Shown here: positions 12,154 to 26,762 of the stretch, piece after piece
Position numbering within the stretch: the first letter of the stretch is position 1
How the letters are laid out: every line of letters starts with the position of its first letter
From: Edaphochlamys debaryana
Taxonomy: Eukaryota > Chlorophyta > Chlorophyceae > Chlamydomonadales
NCBI GenBank assembly: GCA_016858145.1
Contig: JAEHOE010000003.1
Coordinates: 2,108,001 to 2,172,000 of the forward strand
Length of the DNA: 64,000 nt
Direction of reading: 5' to 3'
Translations under genes and position numbers: made by a program
The notes under the pieces: model-generated
The model's input: only the letters and a program-made list of their open reading frames with translations
Databases searched by the model: none
Told to the model about the DNA's origin: nothing

Positions 12154-15100
12154 ATGATTATGTCGCTGCAGCCGAATGGCCTGGCAACCGTGGCAGCAGC
12201 GGCGGAGTTTAGCGTCCTCGACCAGTGCCTGGCTCCAGTTTGGCTTTACAGGTCAGCTAAGAGGCTAGTCGGCATTCCCAGTCCTCCCATGATGCAAGGT
12301 CATGGGTTCTGACTGGCGCTGGCGCTTCCTCCATCGCAGCTGCTCGAGCCAAAAGCTGATCTGGGCCAACAAGGCAGCGCTGCGGTATTTCAACAAGTGA
12401 GACATTCCTGGTGGCGCGTTGGCACCTGACGGGGGCGTCGGGGAGACTAGGGCCCCCGGGCTGCGGACCGACTCGCCCTTGTCCCTGGTGATGCCCAGGA
12501 CACTAGAGGGCTTCACGTCCTACAAGTTCTCTCGACTCAGCCCAGAGGAGCTCTCCAGCTTCCTTGTGCTAAACACGCTGCTGAGGGACGAGGTGGAGGT
12601 GAGCGCAGAGGGCGGGAGAATGGCTAAGGAAATGTCAACCAGGTTGGGCCGACAGGCCGGGGAGCCAAAGCTGGAAGTCGGGGCCCGTGCATCTTGCGCA
12701 CTAGCGGTTGTTCTGCATGCCTTGATGCTCGGCGTGCTCGGCGCGGAAGTTTGGCAGTCGCTCGCCTCGCGACATGCTGACCCTCTCTGTGATACGTAGC
12801 CAGGGTCTTGAGTACTGGGGATTACCTGGAGGAAGCACATGCGTCGGCGTGTTCTACCCGGAGTCACCTTTTGACCCCGCCCACCACAGAATGGCGGCCT
12901 GGACCAGTCAATATCGGGTTTCGGGCACTCTGTGCTGCCTGGGGTCCTCCCACACGAGGACCTTAAGGACAGCGAGTTCCTGTACAAGGTTTGTGGCGGG
13001 GGCCGGGGGGGAGGCGGCCCGTGCCCGGGTGCTCGGAGGTGGCGGCCAACCGACACCCAACCGCTTCACATCCCTCTGCGAAGCTGTCTGAAGGGGCTGT
13101 TTACTGCATGCAGCAATTCCACCTCGTACACCCGATCGGCAACACGAGCCGGGTAACACTTGTGCAGCTCGTAAGCGGGCCCAGCCTCAACCTACCGACC
13201 GCCAACACGGCCGTCACCGTCAAGGTGCGTGTGCCCCTGAAACCCCCGCCCTGTATGGCTGGCTTGCGTGCGTGCGTTCTTGAGGTGGAGCGTGCGCTCG
13301 CAGACCACGCGACGGGAGCGGAACCGGCAAAGCAGCGCCGATGGGCGCATGGTCAACGGCGCCAAAGGTAGTGCATTGCTGGTCACCTAGCATACTCACC
13401 CACAGCTCAGGATCACGCGGGCTGCGTGCTGACTCTGGCTGTTACAATGGCGCAGTGACGTCCGCCGTGTCCAGCCTCATCGACATATGCGACCGGATAC
13501 TGAAGGGGCAGGAGGTGGACCTGGGCAGCGTGGAGGCAATACACCAGGCGGTGCTGCGAGGGGACATCATCACGCAGGTGGGCAGCGTCCGGGAAGGACG
13601 CGGCAGTGCCGCATCTTGTACGGGGAGGCGGAGCGTGCTTGATACCGGAGGTTTCTACCTCGCCGCTGACTGCCGCTGCCGGCTGCCAGCGGCCTGCCTG
13701 GCGCTCGCAAGCTTCTTGGACTTCGCATGGTCGGTCACGTTTCGCTCGCTTCCTCCCCTTCTGCAGCCGACGCGGATCGAGGAGGAGCTGGTGTCCAAAG
13801 AGGAGCTGGACCAGGACGTGGGCCTCAACCTCTTGCAGCTGCTGGGCGGGAAAAAGCTCGGGGAGCGGTTCGCGCCGGCGCCCGAGAGCTATGACGGCGA
13901 GGTAGCTCGGGAGCAGTCGGGGAGGAGTCCGGGCGGAGTCGGTGGGGGCAGGGCTAACCTGCGTGTATGGACCAGCGGAGCCGTCCACGCGCGGGCGGGG
14001 GCCCTTGGCCGAGGGCCTCGGCGGGCCCGGAGCTGGATCGGTCCGGGGCGTGAGGGCATTATCCAAGCGGCCAGCGGTCAGCAGCAGCCGGGCATCAGAC
14101 GAAGGCGCAGCTGCTGGGTTGGGCTCCTCGCCCTGGAGCCGGCTGCAGGCATGGGCAGTCTGCTACCACCAGACACCGGCATGCTGCATAGGTTGTGGGC
14201 CGGTAGCTCTCGTGGGGCTCTGGTGGCGTGCCTCCTGTTTGCGGAGGATGCGGGTGCTCGACCGGGACTGCCCACGAATGGCATCCCAGCGCTCCATCTG
14301 ACCCACATGGACACGAGCTTGTGCACCCCGTCCCGGCGACCTTCCCTCCTGTAGCACCGCTGCCTACCCGCCCTCCATCACCCAACCTCTCACCCTGACC
14401 TCCCCTGCATGCCCGCCTTGCCGGCCCAGGTGATCACGGGCCCGGTGCCCAGCGGGTCACGCAGCGGCGGCGCAGCCGCCGCCGCCGCCGCGGCCACCAA
14501 GGACGACGCGGACCCCGCCTGCGACGAGGAGCGGGACGTGGTGGCGGCCTCGCTCATGCCGGCCATGGAGGCGGTGCTGGCCACGGTGGACGAGTGGCGC
14601 TTCAACGCCTTCAAGCTGGCGGAGGTGACGCAGGGCCACCCGCTCTCGGCGCTGGGGTTCTGGCTCATGAAGCGCTACGACCTCATCTCCATCTTCCAGC
14701 TCGACGCAACCAAGCTCGCGCGCTTCCTGCGCAAGATTGAGGACGGGTACCCGGACGTGAGTGGCGGGGCACTCGACAGGGCGCTCAGGCCACAGCACCC
14801 GGCTTGGTGCTGGCAAGATTGTACAGGCCTGGCTGGCCGAGGGGCGATGGGTGTGGGCTGCGCGCCGGCGGTGGCGGCTGGGCTGGGGTGAGCCAGGGAC
14901 AGGGCGCTAAGCCGCGCTCGATTCCTCTTCTCCCTGCCCGCCCTGCAGAACCCCTACCACAACAAAACGCACGCGGCGGATGTGCTCCAGGTGCGGACAG
15001 CGGCGGGAGGCGGGAGGCGGAGCGGCCAGCTGGGGTGATGGCGAGCAGGCGCTCGGAGACAGCCAAGCGCGGGGGCTGCTGCGAGGGCCCTGGAGGAGCA

Positions 15101-18099
15101 CGCGCTCTGCGGGCTGGCCGCCGGGGTATGGAGCACCCTCGGGCCCTGGGACAGCGGCCCTCCCCAGCCTGGCTGCTCCCCTTGCAGCGCAACCGGGGCT
15201 AGCCTCAGCAGCTGGCTGATTGTGCGGGGCCGGCCGTGGCCCTGCCTCACCCAGCACTGCCTGACGTCGTAGTGGGAACCTGCCTTCGCGAGGGGGCAGG
15301 TTCAGAGCTGGCTCTACACGTGGCCTGGACCTCCGCACGCATACTCACTCGGCCACCCACCCGATCTGATTGCTCACCTGGACCACGCAACCTTGCACGC
15401 ACCCCGCCCCCATCACCCCCGCCCCCATCACCCCCACCCCCACCCACCCTCTGCCGGCTGTCCCCAGGGCATGCACTGCCTGCTCACGCGGGGCGGGCTG
15501 CACCGGCGGCTGGGGGAGGACGTGGCGATCTTCGCCTCCTACCTGGCCGCCATCGCACACGACTACGAGCACAAGGGGCTCAACAACGACTTCCTGGTGA
15601 GACCGTTGCCCTGGGTCCTGAATCCTGTACCGGGGGGCCTGCGCCGGGCCCGGCCGGGCCTGCAGCGCGGCGGCAGCCGGGAGGGCAGGGTCCGTGAGAG
15701 CGGGGTCGGCAAGGTTCCACACTCCAGAGCGAACGCCACAGCCTCGGCGTACGTGGGCTGTGCGCCTGGGCGACCAAGCCGATGCCGGCCCTGCCGCTGC
15801 GGCCACGGCCACGGCCGCGGTCCTGACTGGGTTGCTTGACTGCCGCACGGGCCCGGCATGACGCGCCGCTGTGCCCGCTTTCTCGCGCCTCCCCCAGGTG
15901 CGGGTGGGCGATGAGCTGGCCTTCACCTACAACGACATCTCGCCCATGGAGAACCACCACATCGCCGCCGCCTTCAAGCTCATGCGCCAGAAGGACTACA
16001 ACTTCATCAAGAAGGTGCGCGTGCCTGGGCGCCTGGGCCTCTGTCTGTGCTCCCGTCTAGACAAGCCCTGCTCGTGCCCCCATGAGGCTACGCGTCATGT
16101 TGGGGAGCGACCACCGCGGGATGGATAGCTCGCGGTGTGAACCGTGCAAGGCGCTTGCCTCGGATGCAGGCGGAGGCAGGCGGCCTGGTTTCGGTGCACA
16201 AGGCTCAGGAGAGCCTGAGGCCTGACGCGTGCACACGGGCTGTCTGGCCCCTCCCGCAGATCCCGCGCGAGAAGTGGGTGCGGCTCCGGCGGCTGCTCAT
16301 CGACATGGTGCTCGCCACGGACATGAAACAGCACTTCAACATCCTCTCCAAGTTCCAGTCCAAGCTGCAGGTGCGCCGGCGCCCCTCCCTGCCCTCGCAC
16401 CACCCCACCAAACTCTGCGCCCGAAGCTACTTACCACACGGCAGTTACAGCACAGACGGGGCCGTGGGCTGCAGGCGCCGGGGCATGCCCAGGCAAGCCC
16501 GCCCACGCCCACACCCAGCCGACCTCCTGGACCACCCCACACCGCCCGCACCCCCCCTCGCCCCCTATCGGGCTCGCCGGCCGCCGCCTTATTGTTTCCC
16601 GCCGCTAAAACAAAGTATAACCCCTCACCGCCCAGGTCAAGCTCCGCTCCACCAACTTCGCGGCGCCCAACCTGTCGCACCTGGAGCCGGCGGGGCACGA
16701 CGAGCCGCTGCCCATCTCGGACGATGACGCGGACAAGTCCCTGGTGCTGCAGGTGGGGGCGCCTGTCGGGGAGGCCTTCGGGGGTGGGCTGGGGTTTGGG
16801 GCTGTGTTTGAGGCTGGGGACTGAGCCTGGATGGTTGGGGGGGTAGGGGCAGAGGACGTGAGGAATGGAGCAGCGCTTGTGGCAGGAGGGAAGGGAGGCG
16901 TGGAGTGGCTCGACGCAGCGTGGAGCTGCGTGGACCTGCGTGGACGGCGGACTAAGTGGAGGTCGGCTGCAGGAGGCGGCCGCTCCTGCGGACCAAGCGT
17001 GATCGGAGGGTGCCCGTGCTGCCGTGAGAGTGCACGGGAGGACGCACGTGTGGGGTCTGCATGCCTAGGTACCTACGCCGGGGGCAGAGGGCTACCCCGG
17101 GCAACCGCGGCTCTGCGTCAGGTCGCCCACCGCACCCACCACTCCCCGCCGCTGACCCGTCTCCCATACACCCTGCCCCGGAACCCCCTCTCCTCCCCTC
17201 CCAGGTGGGGCTCAAGTGCGCGGACGTGGGGCACCTGGCCGCGCCCTGGGAGGTGCACCACCGCTGGGTGAGCGGCCTGGAGGAGGAGTTCTTCCGCCAG
17301 GGCGACAAGGAGAAGTCCATGCACATGATGGTCTCGCCGCTCATGGACCGGGGCAAGGACGGAATCACCAAGTCGCAGGTGCGCTTTGGGTGCAGCGGCC
17401 CGGGGGTTGTGGGTGGGGCTGTGCGGCGCGGGCGGCCGGCGGTCGAGGGGCAGGGGAAGCGGCAGGCTTCGGCGCTGCGGGGCTAGCCCGCCTCACCAGG
17501 TCGGGTTCTCCCAGCCCCGCCTGAGCCCAACCATAGAAGACGCACGCGTGACGACACGTGAAGCACGTTTGCTGCCATCGGGAGCTTTACACTGATGTCG
17601 TCGACAGCTTTGCACCAAATCACGCCCCTCATCCAAAGCGCGATGACGTCATGGGTTTCATATCATATAGGACTCGAGGACGCGGTTTTGCGAGGGTGTC
17701 GCGAGGATGTTACGGTCAAGCAACATCGGCACCGATGTCGCGCCCACACACAACCAAAGCCCGCTGTCGCTGTTCTTGTCCCAGACAAGTTAGATCAACA
17801 CTTTGAGAGGTGGTGGCAACGCTTGATCGCGGGTCCGAATGAAGAAAACGTGTGCTTCACTCCCGCGCGACCATCCCTCGGCCCCACCCCACCCCACAAC
17901 CCACCCAGCTCCAATACCCCTCTCTCCCCCGCCCACCCCAACCTCCTACCAGGTGGGCTTTTTTGACATAGTCGCCCTGCCGCTCTTCTACTCATGGGCC
18001 TCGGTGTTCCACGAGGCGCTGCCGCTGGTCCGCGCCGTCGAGGACAACTGCAACCGCTGGCGCTCGCTAGAGATGGGCCGGCAGGCGGGCTCCAAGTGA
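12154..18099 (+). CDS. PAS-domain 3',5'-cyclic-nucleotide phosphodiesterase
   Basis: Hydrolyses cyclic nucleotides. Fifteen exons: 12154-12251, 12340-12396, 12499-12598, 12890-12988, 13084-13224, 13411-13577, 13767-13901, 14430-14756, 14949-14990, 15468-15596, 15898-16014, 16260-16370, 16636-16752, 17205-17378 and 17953-18099. The exon bases total one short of 654 codons because of an apparent missing base at 13455/13456. With it the product is 653 aa. Residues about 20-190 read as a PAS sensor (KLIWANKAALRYFNK, then DHAGCVLTLAVTMAQ). Residues about 300-640 are a complete PDE domain: the metal/acid motif YHNKTHAADV, signature HDYEHKGLNN (H420, D421, H424), ENHH, CADVGH (D554) and the purine-clamp Gln before VGFFD (Q605). 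All catalytic residues are present, so activity is expected. Specificity for cAMP or cGMP cannot be read. The ATG at 12154 was chosen as the first in the PAS frame. If the frameshift is real, only a truncated PAS fragment would be made. Confidence 0.92.
17520..17870. other. AT-richer insert-like segment in the last PDE intron
   Basis: The 574-bp intron 17379-17952 contains about 350 bp of clearly lower GC and different codon texture from its surroundings. A plus-strand open frame (17595-17966) includes PDKLDQHFERWWQRLIAG, which reads more like real protein than the usual Pro/Arg shadows. I saw no terminal repeats. It may be a relic of a mobile element, or an alternative exon. This is inference from composition only. 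Confidence 0.35.
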
Positions 18100-20635
18100 G
18101 CAGCACTCAAGCGCCCAGCTGCAGCCGCGGCCGTGACCGCAGCCAGTCGCGGCTGGGGCCGACCCGTCCGCCGTCCCGAGCGAGGGCGGGGGGGACGGGC
18201 CTAGCAGGGTAGCAGCGGCCCGGCACAAGGGGGCCACCTGCCGATCGCGGGGTACAGCAGTCAGGGACGTGCGCCGCTCTCACGGTGTGACCGGAGAGCG
18301 GCACGCCGCCGCCGGGTCGCAGCCTCGCATGCCGCTTTGCGTCTCGCCGCCGGCGCATGCCGCGGTCTGCAACGCATGCCGGTGCGGCGGCCCCTGGCGG
18401 CGCTAGACGGCGGCCTGAGCCACCACATACCGCGGGCCCGGTCCTTCCGGGTGGTTCCTGCGATCCGGGCCTCTTCACGCTGTGGGGGTTGGCTCCGTGC
18501 CGGCGGCTGCAGCTTCGCAGGAGCGCCGGGAGGGCTCCCCAGCGGGCCCGCCCTGCCCGACGCGGTGCACCGCGAGCCGCCTTGGCGGCAGCGCCTGACC
18601 AGCGGCCGTATCCCCGGGCGCTTCTAGAACCGGGTTTCGGGCCTGGACAGGCCACGTCGGGTCGCCGCGGAGTCCGGCGAGCGGTGGCTTGGGCGGCGGC
18701 CAGCGGCTGGGCAAGCTTACCAGCGGCGACGGCCGGCGGCGGAGGCGGAGGCATAAAGTGTAGCATCGCGGGTGAGCGTGACAGACCACTGGAGAATTGA
18801 AGACGTGCGTCGGGCGGGTGGGGAATGGAGCGGGCAAGAAGGCGGTCCGTCAGCCTTGCCAGCCTGTGCCGCCGCACCAGCCACGCCCTGAGCCCGGCCG
18901 CTTGAAGCGGCTGGAGGAGGGTCGCTCCGGCGCCGTGAGGGGCTAGAGCGGGTGGCGGCGGCGGCCGTGGTGGCGGCGGCGGCGGATCACGCCTGACGGC
19001 TTCGAGCGAGCGAGCGAGCGCGACGCATAATGGAGAGGACGTGGGACTCTGGGCGGCGGGGCTGGAGGCTGATATAGGTTATGCGATGCATGTAGCTGCT
19101 GGTGGGTGCATGCCGCTTCGCTTGCAATGACCGACGGGCGCGGTTTGGGAGGATACTAGCGTGCAGCTCTAGGCGGCAGGGGCTCTGTGAATGAGCGCAT
19201 GCCGACACGATGGCGATGGGACGCGGGCCTAGGCGGCTGGGCGGTGCCCTACGGGGTGGCGCCCCGATTGGTGGCATTGCCTGGGGGGCTGGGGCGGAGT
19301 TGCCGCGAGCTCCCAAAGACGGCGTGGAGACCGTCCAGGTGGTGGGGCCATCTGGCGTCGCGGGCGCCGCATGGGTTGGAAGCAACGAAGGGCCGGGCCC
19401 CAAACAACAGGGCCGAACGCATGCCTGTGACTTTCTCTGTTTAGAGCGCGCATGGTGCTGTGCAGGTTGACAGGCGGGTGGTGGCGGCTGTGTTATCGTA
19501 GGTCGATGGTGGCGGGGGTGGTGGATTCACGCACGTGGATGCGCACGTGGGGTCTTGTCGGACATGGGCAAGCCGATGCAGGCGGACCCAACGCTCGGGC
19601 CGGCGCGAGCGGAGCAGCGGGCTGCCGGACCGAGAGTGAGTCGGCAGCATAGAACTGGAACGGCGGAACGGCTTTCATTGAATCGTGAAGATGGCGGTCA
19701 TTGCGGTGCACTGAAGAGCTTGAAAGGTGCAGAGTGAGGACTGCTCAGCACAGGTCAAGCCTGCACGCCGCACACCTTGCACCCTTCCATTATCCTGCTC
19801 TTCGCGAGAGAGAGTTGGTAGCGGGTCATGGCCCCATAGGCCCTGCACGCCAGCAAGGGCCGTGTGTCCCACTGCCTCGACATGCGAGTGGCCATCCATT
19901 TGCCGACGCCAGTCATGTTCGTCCAGTCCAATTGCCCGCCCCCCACCCCCATGCTGTGATGAAAGCAATGCAGCCCATTCCATGCCCTTGTTTGCAGCCC
20001 GGCCCCCGTAGTCCCATACCCCCCGTGCACCAGTGCTCCCTCGAGTGCCCCATGCAACATTGCAAAGACGCCCATTAATGCTTCCGATCTCTCAAGGTCA
20101 GCACCACTCTCGCAGGCTCCCCTCTTCTTCGCCGCCCCTCTTGCCAGGGGCTTGACGGTAAACGCACCCACAGCGCCACCTAGTGCACAGTATTGCTACC
20201 TGAGCAAAGCAGACTTCCCAGGTGCTCAATGCCACCCGCAACCTGCTGCTGTTGAGCGCGCGCCGTTCATAGCAACTCCTGACCTGAAGATGCATCATGC
20301 TTCCATCCGCCCTAAGCAACTATCATGATGCCACCGCACCATACACGCAGATATAGAGATACATTTACGGACACAAAGTGCGGGACGTCCATCACGGAAA
20401 AGGGCCGAGCCAATCAACCCCCTACCAGAACTTCTCCATGGGCCGACTTCAGCCCCCAGCGGGATGAAATCGGTCCTCACAGCGGCAGGCACCCGTCCCC
20501 CGTCACCCCCTCGTCCCAGGCCCCCAGGTTCCCACCCTTTCCCAATCAAGTCCCCACCTTTCTTCCCCGCCTTGTACGTGAAAGCGAGCAATCTCTCTGC
20601 CGTAAGCACCGAGCCCGCCCGGTGCCTGTGCCGCC
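18100..20635. other. Convergent 3' regions of the PDE and ADAT2 genes
   Basis: The interval lies between the PDE stop codon and the ADAT2 stop codon, which point at each other. It should hold both 3' untranslated regions. I found no TGTAA signal on either strand that I would trust, no coding sequence and no structured repeat beyond a short GAGC run near 19005. The high-GC open frames here look like shadows. Confidence 0.5.
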
Positions 20636-22411
20636 TCACTCCCGCCGAACCACGGGCCGATGGGGTCGTGGTGCTGCAGGGCACAAGGACGTGGGGCGCC
20701 ACCAGCTCAGGCACGAGCAGGAGGACACGCGCGTGAGTCCAGGTCCTCCAGGATGCAGTGCGAAGCCGGTGGACTGCGTGTAGCTCTGTGACTGCCCAGC
20801 TCGACCCGACACACTGGCAACTGTGGCAAGGGGTTGATGGTGCATGGACCCTATGGCTGCCGGCTGAGCACTCACCTGCGGGGTTGCCTGCTGCGTAGAA
20901 TTCTCGTAGCAGCTCGACCGCCTCCTCTGGGAACAGCCCCGCACGGGCCGGAAACCCGCGGCCGATGTGCGAGGTCGCTGGCGGTTGCCTGCAGGCACCG
21001 GGACACAACCACAAGGCAGAGGTAAGGGCTCACACCTGGGCACTACGAGACCTACAAGACAGTGCAGGAGTGCAGCACAAGACTCCGTGACATGTCGGGT
21101 AGGACCCAGGCCCTGCGCCTGCGCCTCGCTCACCCCAAACAAGGCCCACAGCCCTCCTCGCTGACTGGGAGGATGGACCCGCAGCCGCCGAAGCGGTCGT
21201 TGCCGCAGCCATAGTACACCTGCGCTCCAGGGGCAGGCGGGCCCAGTGAGGCGCAATCGGTGTGAGGTGCTGGTGCTTACGGTCCGGAGGCCAGGCTTCA
21301 CAGCAGGATATGGTGAAAAACGACAACAGGAGGTGCTGGCACAAAGGAACGGACCTACCCGGCCAGTGCGGAGCAGCTGCACGCACCTGGCGAAAGCCCA
21401 GCAGAGACAGCGCGCCGGCGCACATGATGCAGGGCTCGACCGTCACGTACAGCTCACACCTGTACGACGGGTGCGAGTTGGGCCCGGCATGCATTGGCCA
21501 CGATGTTGGGGTCAACTGGGGGCCGGCTGAGGTGCTGCTTGGTTGGCAGTGGGCGCTTGCTTGCCTGTCAAAGCCAGCGGCCTGGACCGAGCCTCCGCAG
21601 CACTCGAGCATCTCATCGATGGCGATCATCTCAGCGTGACGAGTGCCCTGCGCAGGGCGCGGTGTTACCCGTGGAGGGGGGCAGTCCTTGCAGGCTTGAG
21701 CCGCATGAGCTGCGGCGGGCATGCCGTCTTTCGCCTGTGCCCACCAAACCTAGCGGCACCATCGGGGCCACCAACCCAGGACAAAGCCAGCCGCCAATGG
21801 GTGAGAACAGCACACAGTCCACTCGGGTTACGGCCCCAGGCGGCTCTGCCAAGCTTTACGGGTACTGCTGTGCTCGGGCTCACATTGCGCGTCCGGTTGG
21901 TGAGGTTGTGGCCGCGGCCCACCACCTGGCCGTCCCTGACCACGACACATCTGCGGCCGGAATGAAGGCGGGTAGAACGTCACTTACGTGCTGCCGCTCC
22001 TCCAGTGATATTGAGGATTCTACCTCGGCTGGCCCTGGCGGGGCAAGCCACGAAGTGCCGTGGAGACCTGCCGGTCGAGTGCAGGTGGCCACAGCTGGAT
22101 TCGCCGCTGTGACGCGCCCCTTATGTGGACCCCATCACCTAACTCACCCTACGGGTATCTCCCGACACGCCCAGGCTTTGTGAGCCTGCGATGGACAGTT
22201 GGTCAAGGGGGCCGGGGGATGGGGCCAGACATGCCGGGAGCAGCAGCGGCGGGATGCGTGGCGGCGGGGGGGCTCGCAGCGGGGCGTCGTGGACCAAGCT
22301 AACCTGTGAAAGGGCTTGGCGCATGAAGTCCACCTGCTCATCCGTCCAGCCCTGCTCCTTTGCGCGATTCGCAGCTGCATCGTCTGGCAGAGCGGGGGCT
22401 GCAGTCGCCAT
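20636..22411 (-). CDS. ADAT2: tRNA-specific adenosine-34 deaminase, catalytic subunit ADAT2
   Basis: Eight exons on the minus strand: 22411-22304, 22185-22148, 21950-21884, 21647-21588, 21452-21387, 21219-21134, 20988-20876 and 20673-20636, all in phase, giving 191 aa, the usual size of eukaryotic ADAT2. It deaminates A34 to inosine in tRNA anticodons, normally as a heterodimer with ADAT3. The cytidine-deaminase-fold motifs are complete: EIPVG and CVVVRDGQVVGRGHN, the zinc/proton-shuttle motif HAE (75-77), and PCIMC (98-102) for the two zinc cysteines. Then come VYYGCGNDRFGGCGS and the ADAT2-type C-terminus EEAVELLREFY with a basic tail ending VVRRE. The ATG at 22411 is the first fitting start, though the frame stays open upstream. 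It is transcribed divergently from phytoene desaturase. Confidence 0.94.
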
Positions 22412-25513
<3,102 letters not shown>

Positions 25514-25514
25514 G

Positions 25515-25566
25515 CGCCTCGGCGCCTCGGCGTAAGCCTCGGCGTGAGCCTAGGCGTAAGCTTGGC
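25515..25566. repeat. Short tandem repeat directly after the PDS stop codon
   Basis: Four or so imperfect copies of a 12-14 bp unit resembling GCCTCGGCGTAA begin two bases after the PDS stop codon, within the 3' untranslated region. Each copy also carries a TAAG or TGAG, giving repeated stop codons in the reading frame's wake. Confidence 0.6.
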
Positions 25567-25592
25567 GCAGGAGGCGTGTAGAGGCGGCGCTG

Positions 25593-25627
25593 TGCCGGGC
25601 CCGCAACAGTGCGTTGCGGGCCCGGCA
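25593..25627 (+). other. Perfect 15-bp hairpin in the PDS 3' region
   Basis: TGCCGGGCCCGCAAC (25593-25607) is exactly complementary to GTTGCGGGCCCGGCA (25613-25627) across a five-base AGTGC loop, with possible G-U pairs extending it outward by two. The stem is almost all G-C, so it should be very stable in RNA. It starts 80 bp after the PDS stop and lies inside the inferred 3' untranslated region. It is too short for a typical algal miRNA precursor. An RNA stability or processing element, or a DNA-level palindrome, is as likely. Confidence 0.85.
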
Positions 25628-26306
25628 TGAGGGCGGCTGGAGCGGCGCTGAGGAGCATGGGCATTGCAGCAGTAGCAGCGCGCCTGTGGAGGGTTTAAAG
25701 AAGCGCTGGAGGAATTTGGGGGCGGCCACTGGGGTGGGCCCGACGGGGGCAGGGGCTTGGGGCTGCGAGAAGCCCTGGAGCTGGCCTCGGAACCCCCCGG
25801 AGCTCGGCGTGAGAGCGCTGTGTGGTGGGGCCCCGAGCAGCGGGACCTGCCGGCAGAGGAGTTGGGGCTGTTGGGAAGCACGTGGGTAAGCACGGGGGGG
25901 TGGACGCTTTGGTGCCCACAAGGCGAGGCCGCAGCATACGGCCGAGCCGGGGCGACGTGAGCAGTGACGTATGGAGGCCGGACCTTGGCTCTATGAGGCC
26001 AATGTGGAGCGGCGCCGTGCATTTGCGGCTGCGGCCGCGGCTACCATGATGGGAGGCGGGAGCAGGACGCGCAACCGCGCGGAAACGCGGAAGCGAGGAC
26101 GTATTGTCGTGCGCTGGGGAGATTGTTCTGGGCTAGAGGAACCGGCCCGCGCGGCCAGGGCCGAAGCAGTGCGGCAACCCCGGCGAGTTGGGGCATAAGC
26201 CCTCGGCTCCGATTTTGCTGCTGTGCTGGCTGGGGCCGGCCCAGAATGGCCCCGGAAGCGCACTCCAGACTCTAGGCATCAGGCAAACTAACTGATCGGG
26301 GCAGGG

Positions 26307-26311
26307 TGTAA
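26307..26311 (+). terminator. Candidate PDS polyadenylation signal TGTAA
   Basis: TGTAA is the usual Chlamydomonas polyadenylation signal. This is the first good plus-strand copy after the PDS stop codon and would give a 3' untranslated region of about 800 nt, normal for the genus. Confidence 0.5.
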
Positions 26312-26696
26312 GCGTAAGCGGGTGAGGTGGGTAGGCGATTGGCTGCAGAGGCAGGGCTTCCGGCGTGATGTTAAGTAAGCGAGTGAGCGTGAGCGTGTGT
26401 GGCCCTGCACCTGCACGGCGTGAGCGTAGATTGGCACTATGCAGACGGACTGATAGGGGGTGGCTGGAGGTGGCGCATGTCGTGTGGCCACGGCTGCAAG
26501 TTGAGCTTGTGCAGGTCGTCAGGACAGAGTGTGAAGCGAGAGAAGGCGAGGAGCGAGCGGAGCCTCGGCTGTCGGCCAGGACCAGCTGTGTAAGACACGG
26601 CTTGCTGATCACGTCTCCGGGTCTCACGAAGGAATGACTGCTTCTGTAGCGGCTTGCTCTGCGGCGGGGTCGGCTGTGGGGCTCAGCCACACGCAG

Positions 26697-26762
26697 CCAC
26701 GAAGGGTGGCAGTCCGGCGGCCGGCAAGCGCGTGATGGACGACGTGACCGTGCAGACCTGTA
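26697..26762 (+). pseudogene. Broken copy of exon 1 of the gene at 33642
   Basis: The segment reads TKGGSPAAGKRVMDDVTVQT, against MKKASPAPGKRVTDDVTVQT at the start of the 147-aa gene at 33642. By hand count 11 of 59 aligned bases differ, and several of the changes are synonymous. The start codon is ACG instead of ATG, similarity ends right after the shared VQT, and a stop follows. No remnants of the later exons were found in the following kilobase. It is most simply a decayed partial duplication 7 kb from its source. Confidence 0.7.

Noticed and set aside
19376..19400. Short match to 33836-33860 (GTTGGAAG-ACGAAGGGCC)
   Set aside because: About 20 bp with an indel and no extended similarity; it could be an old dispersed repeat but is too weak to annotate.
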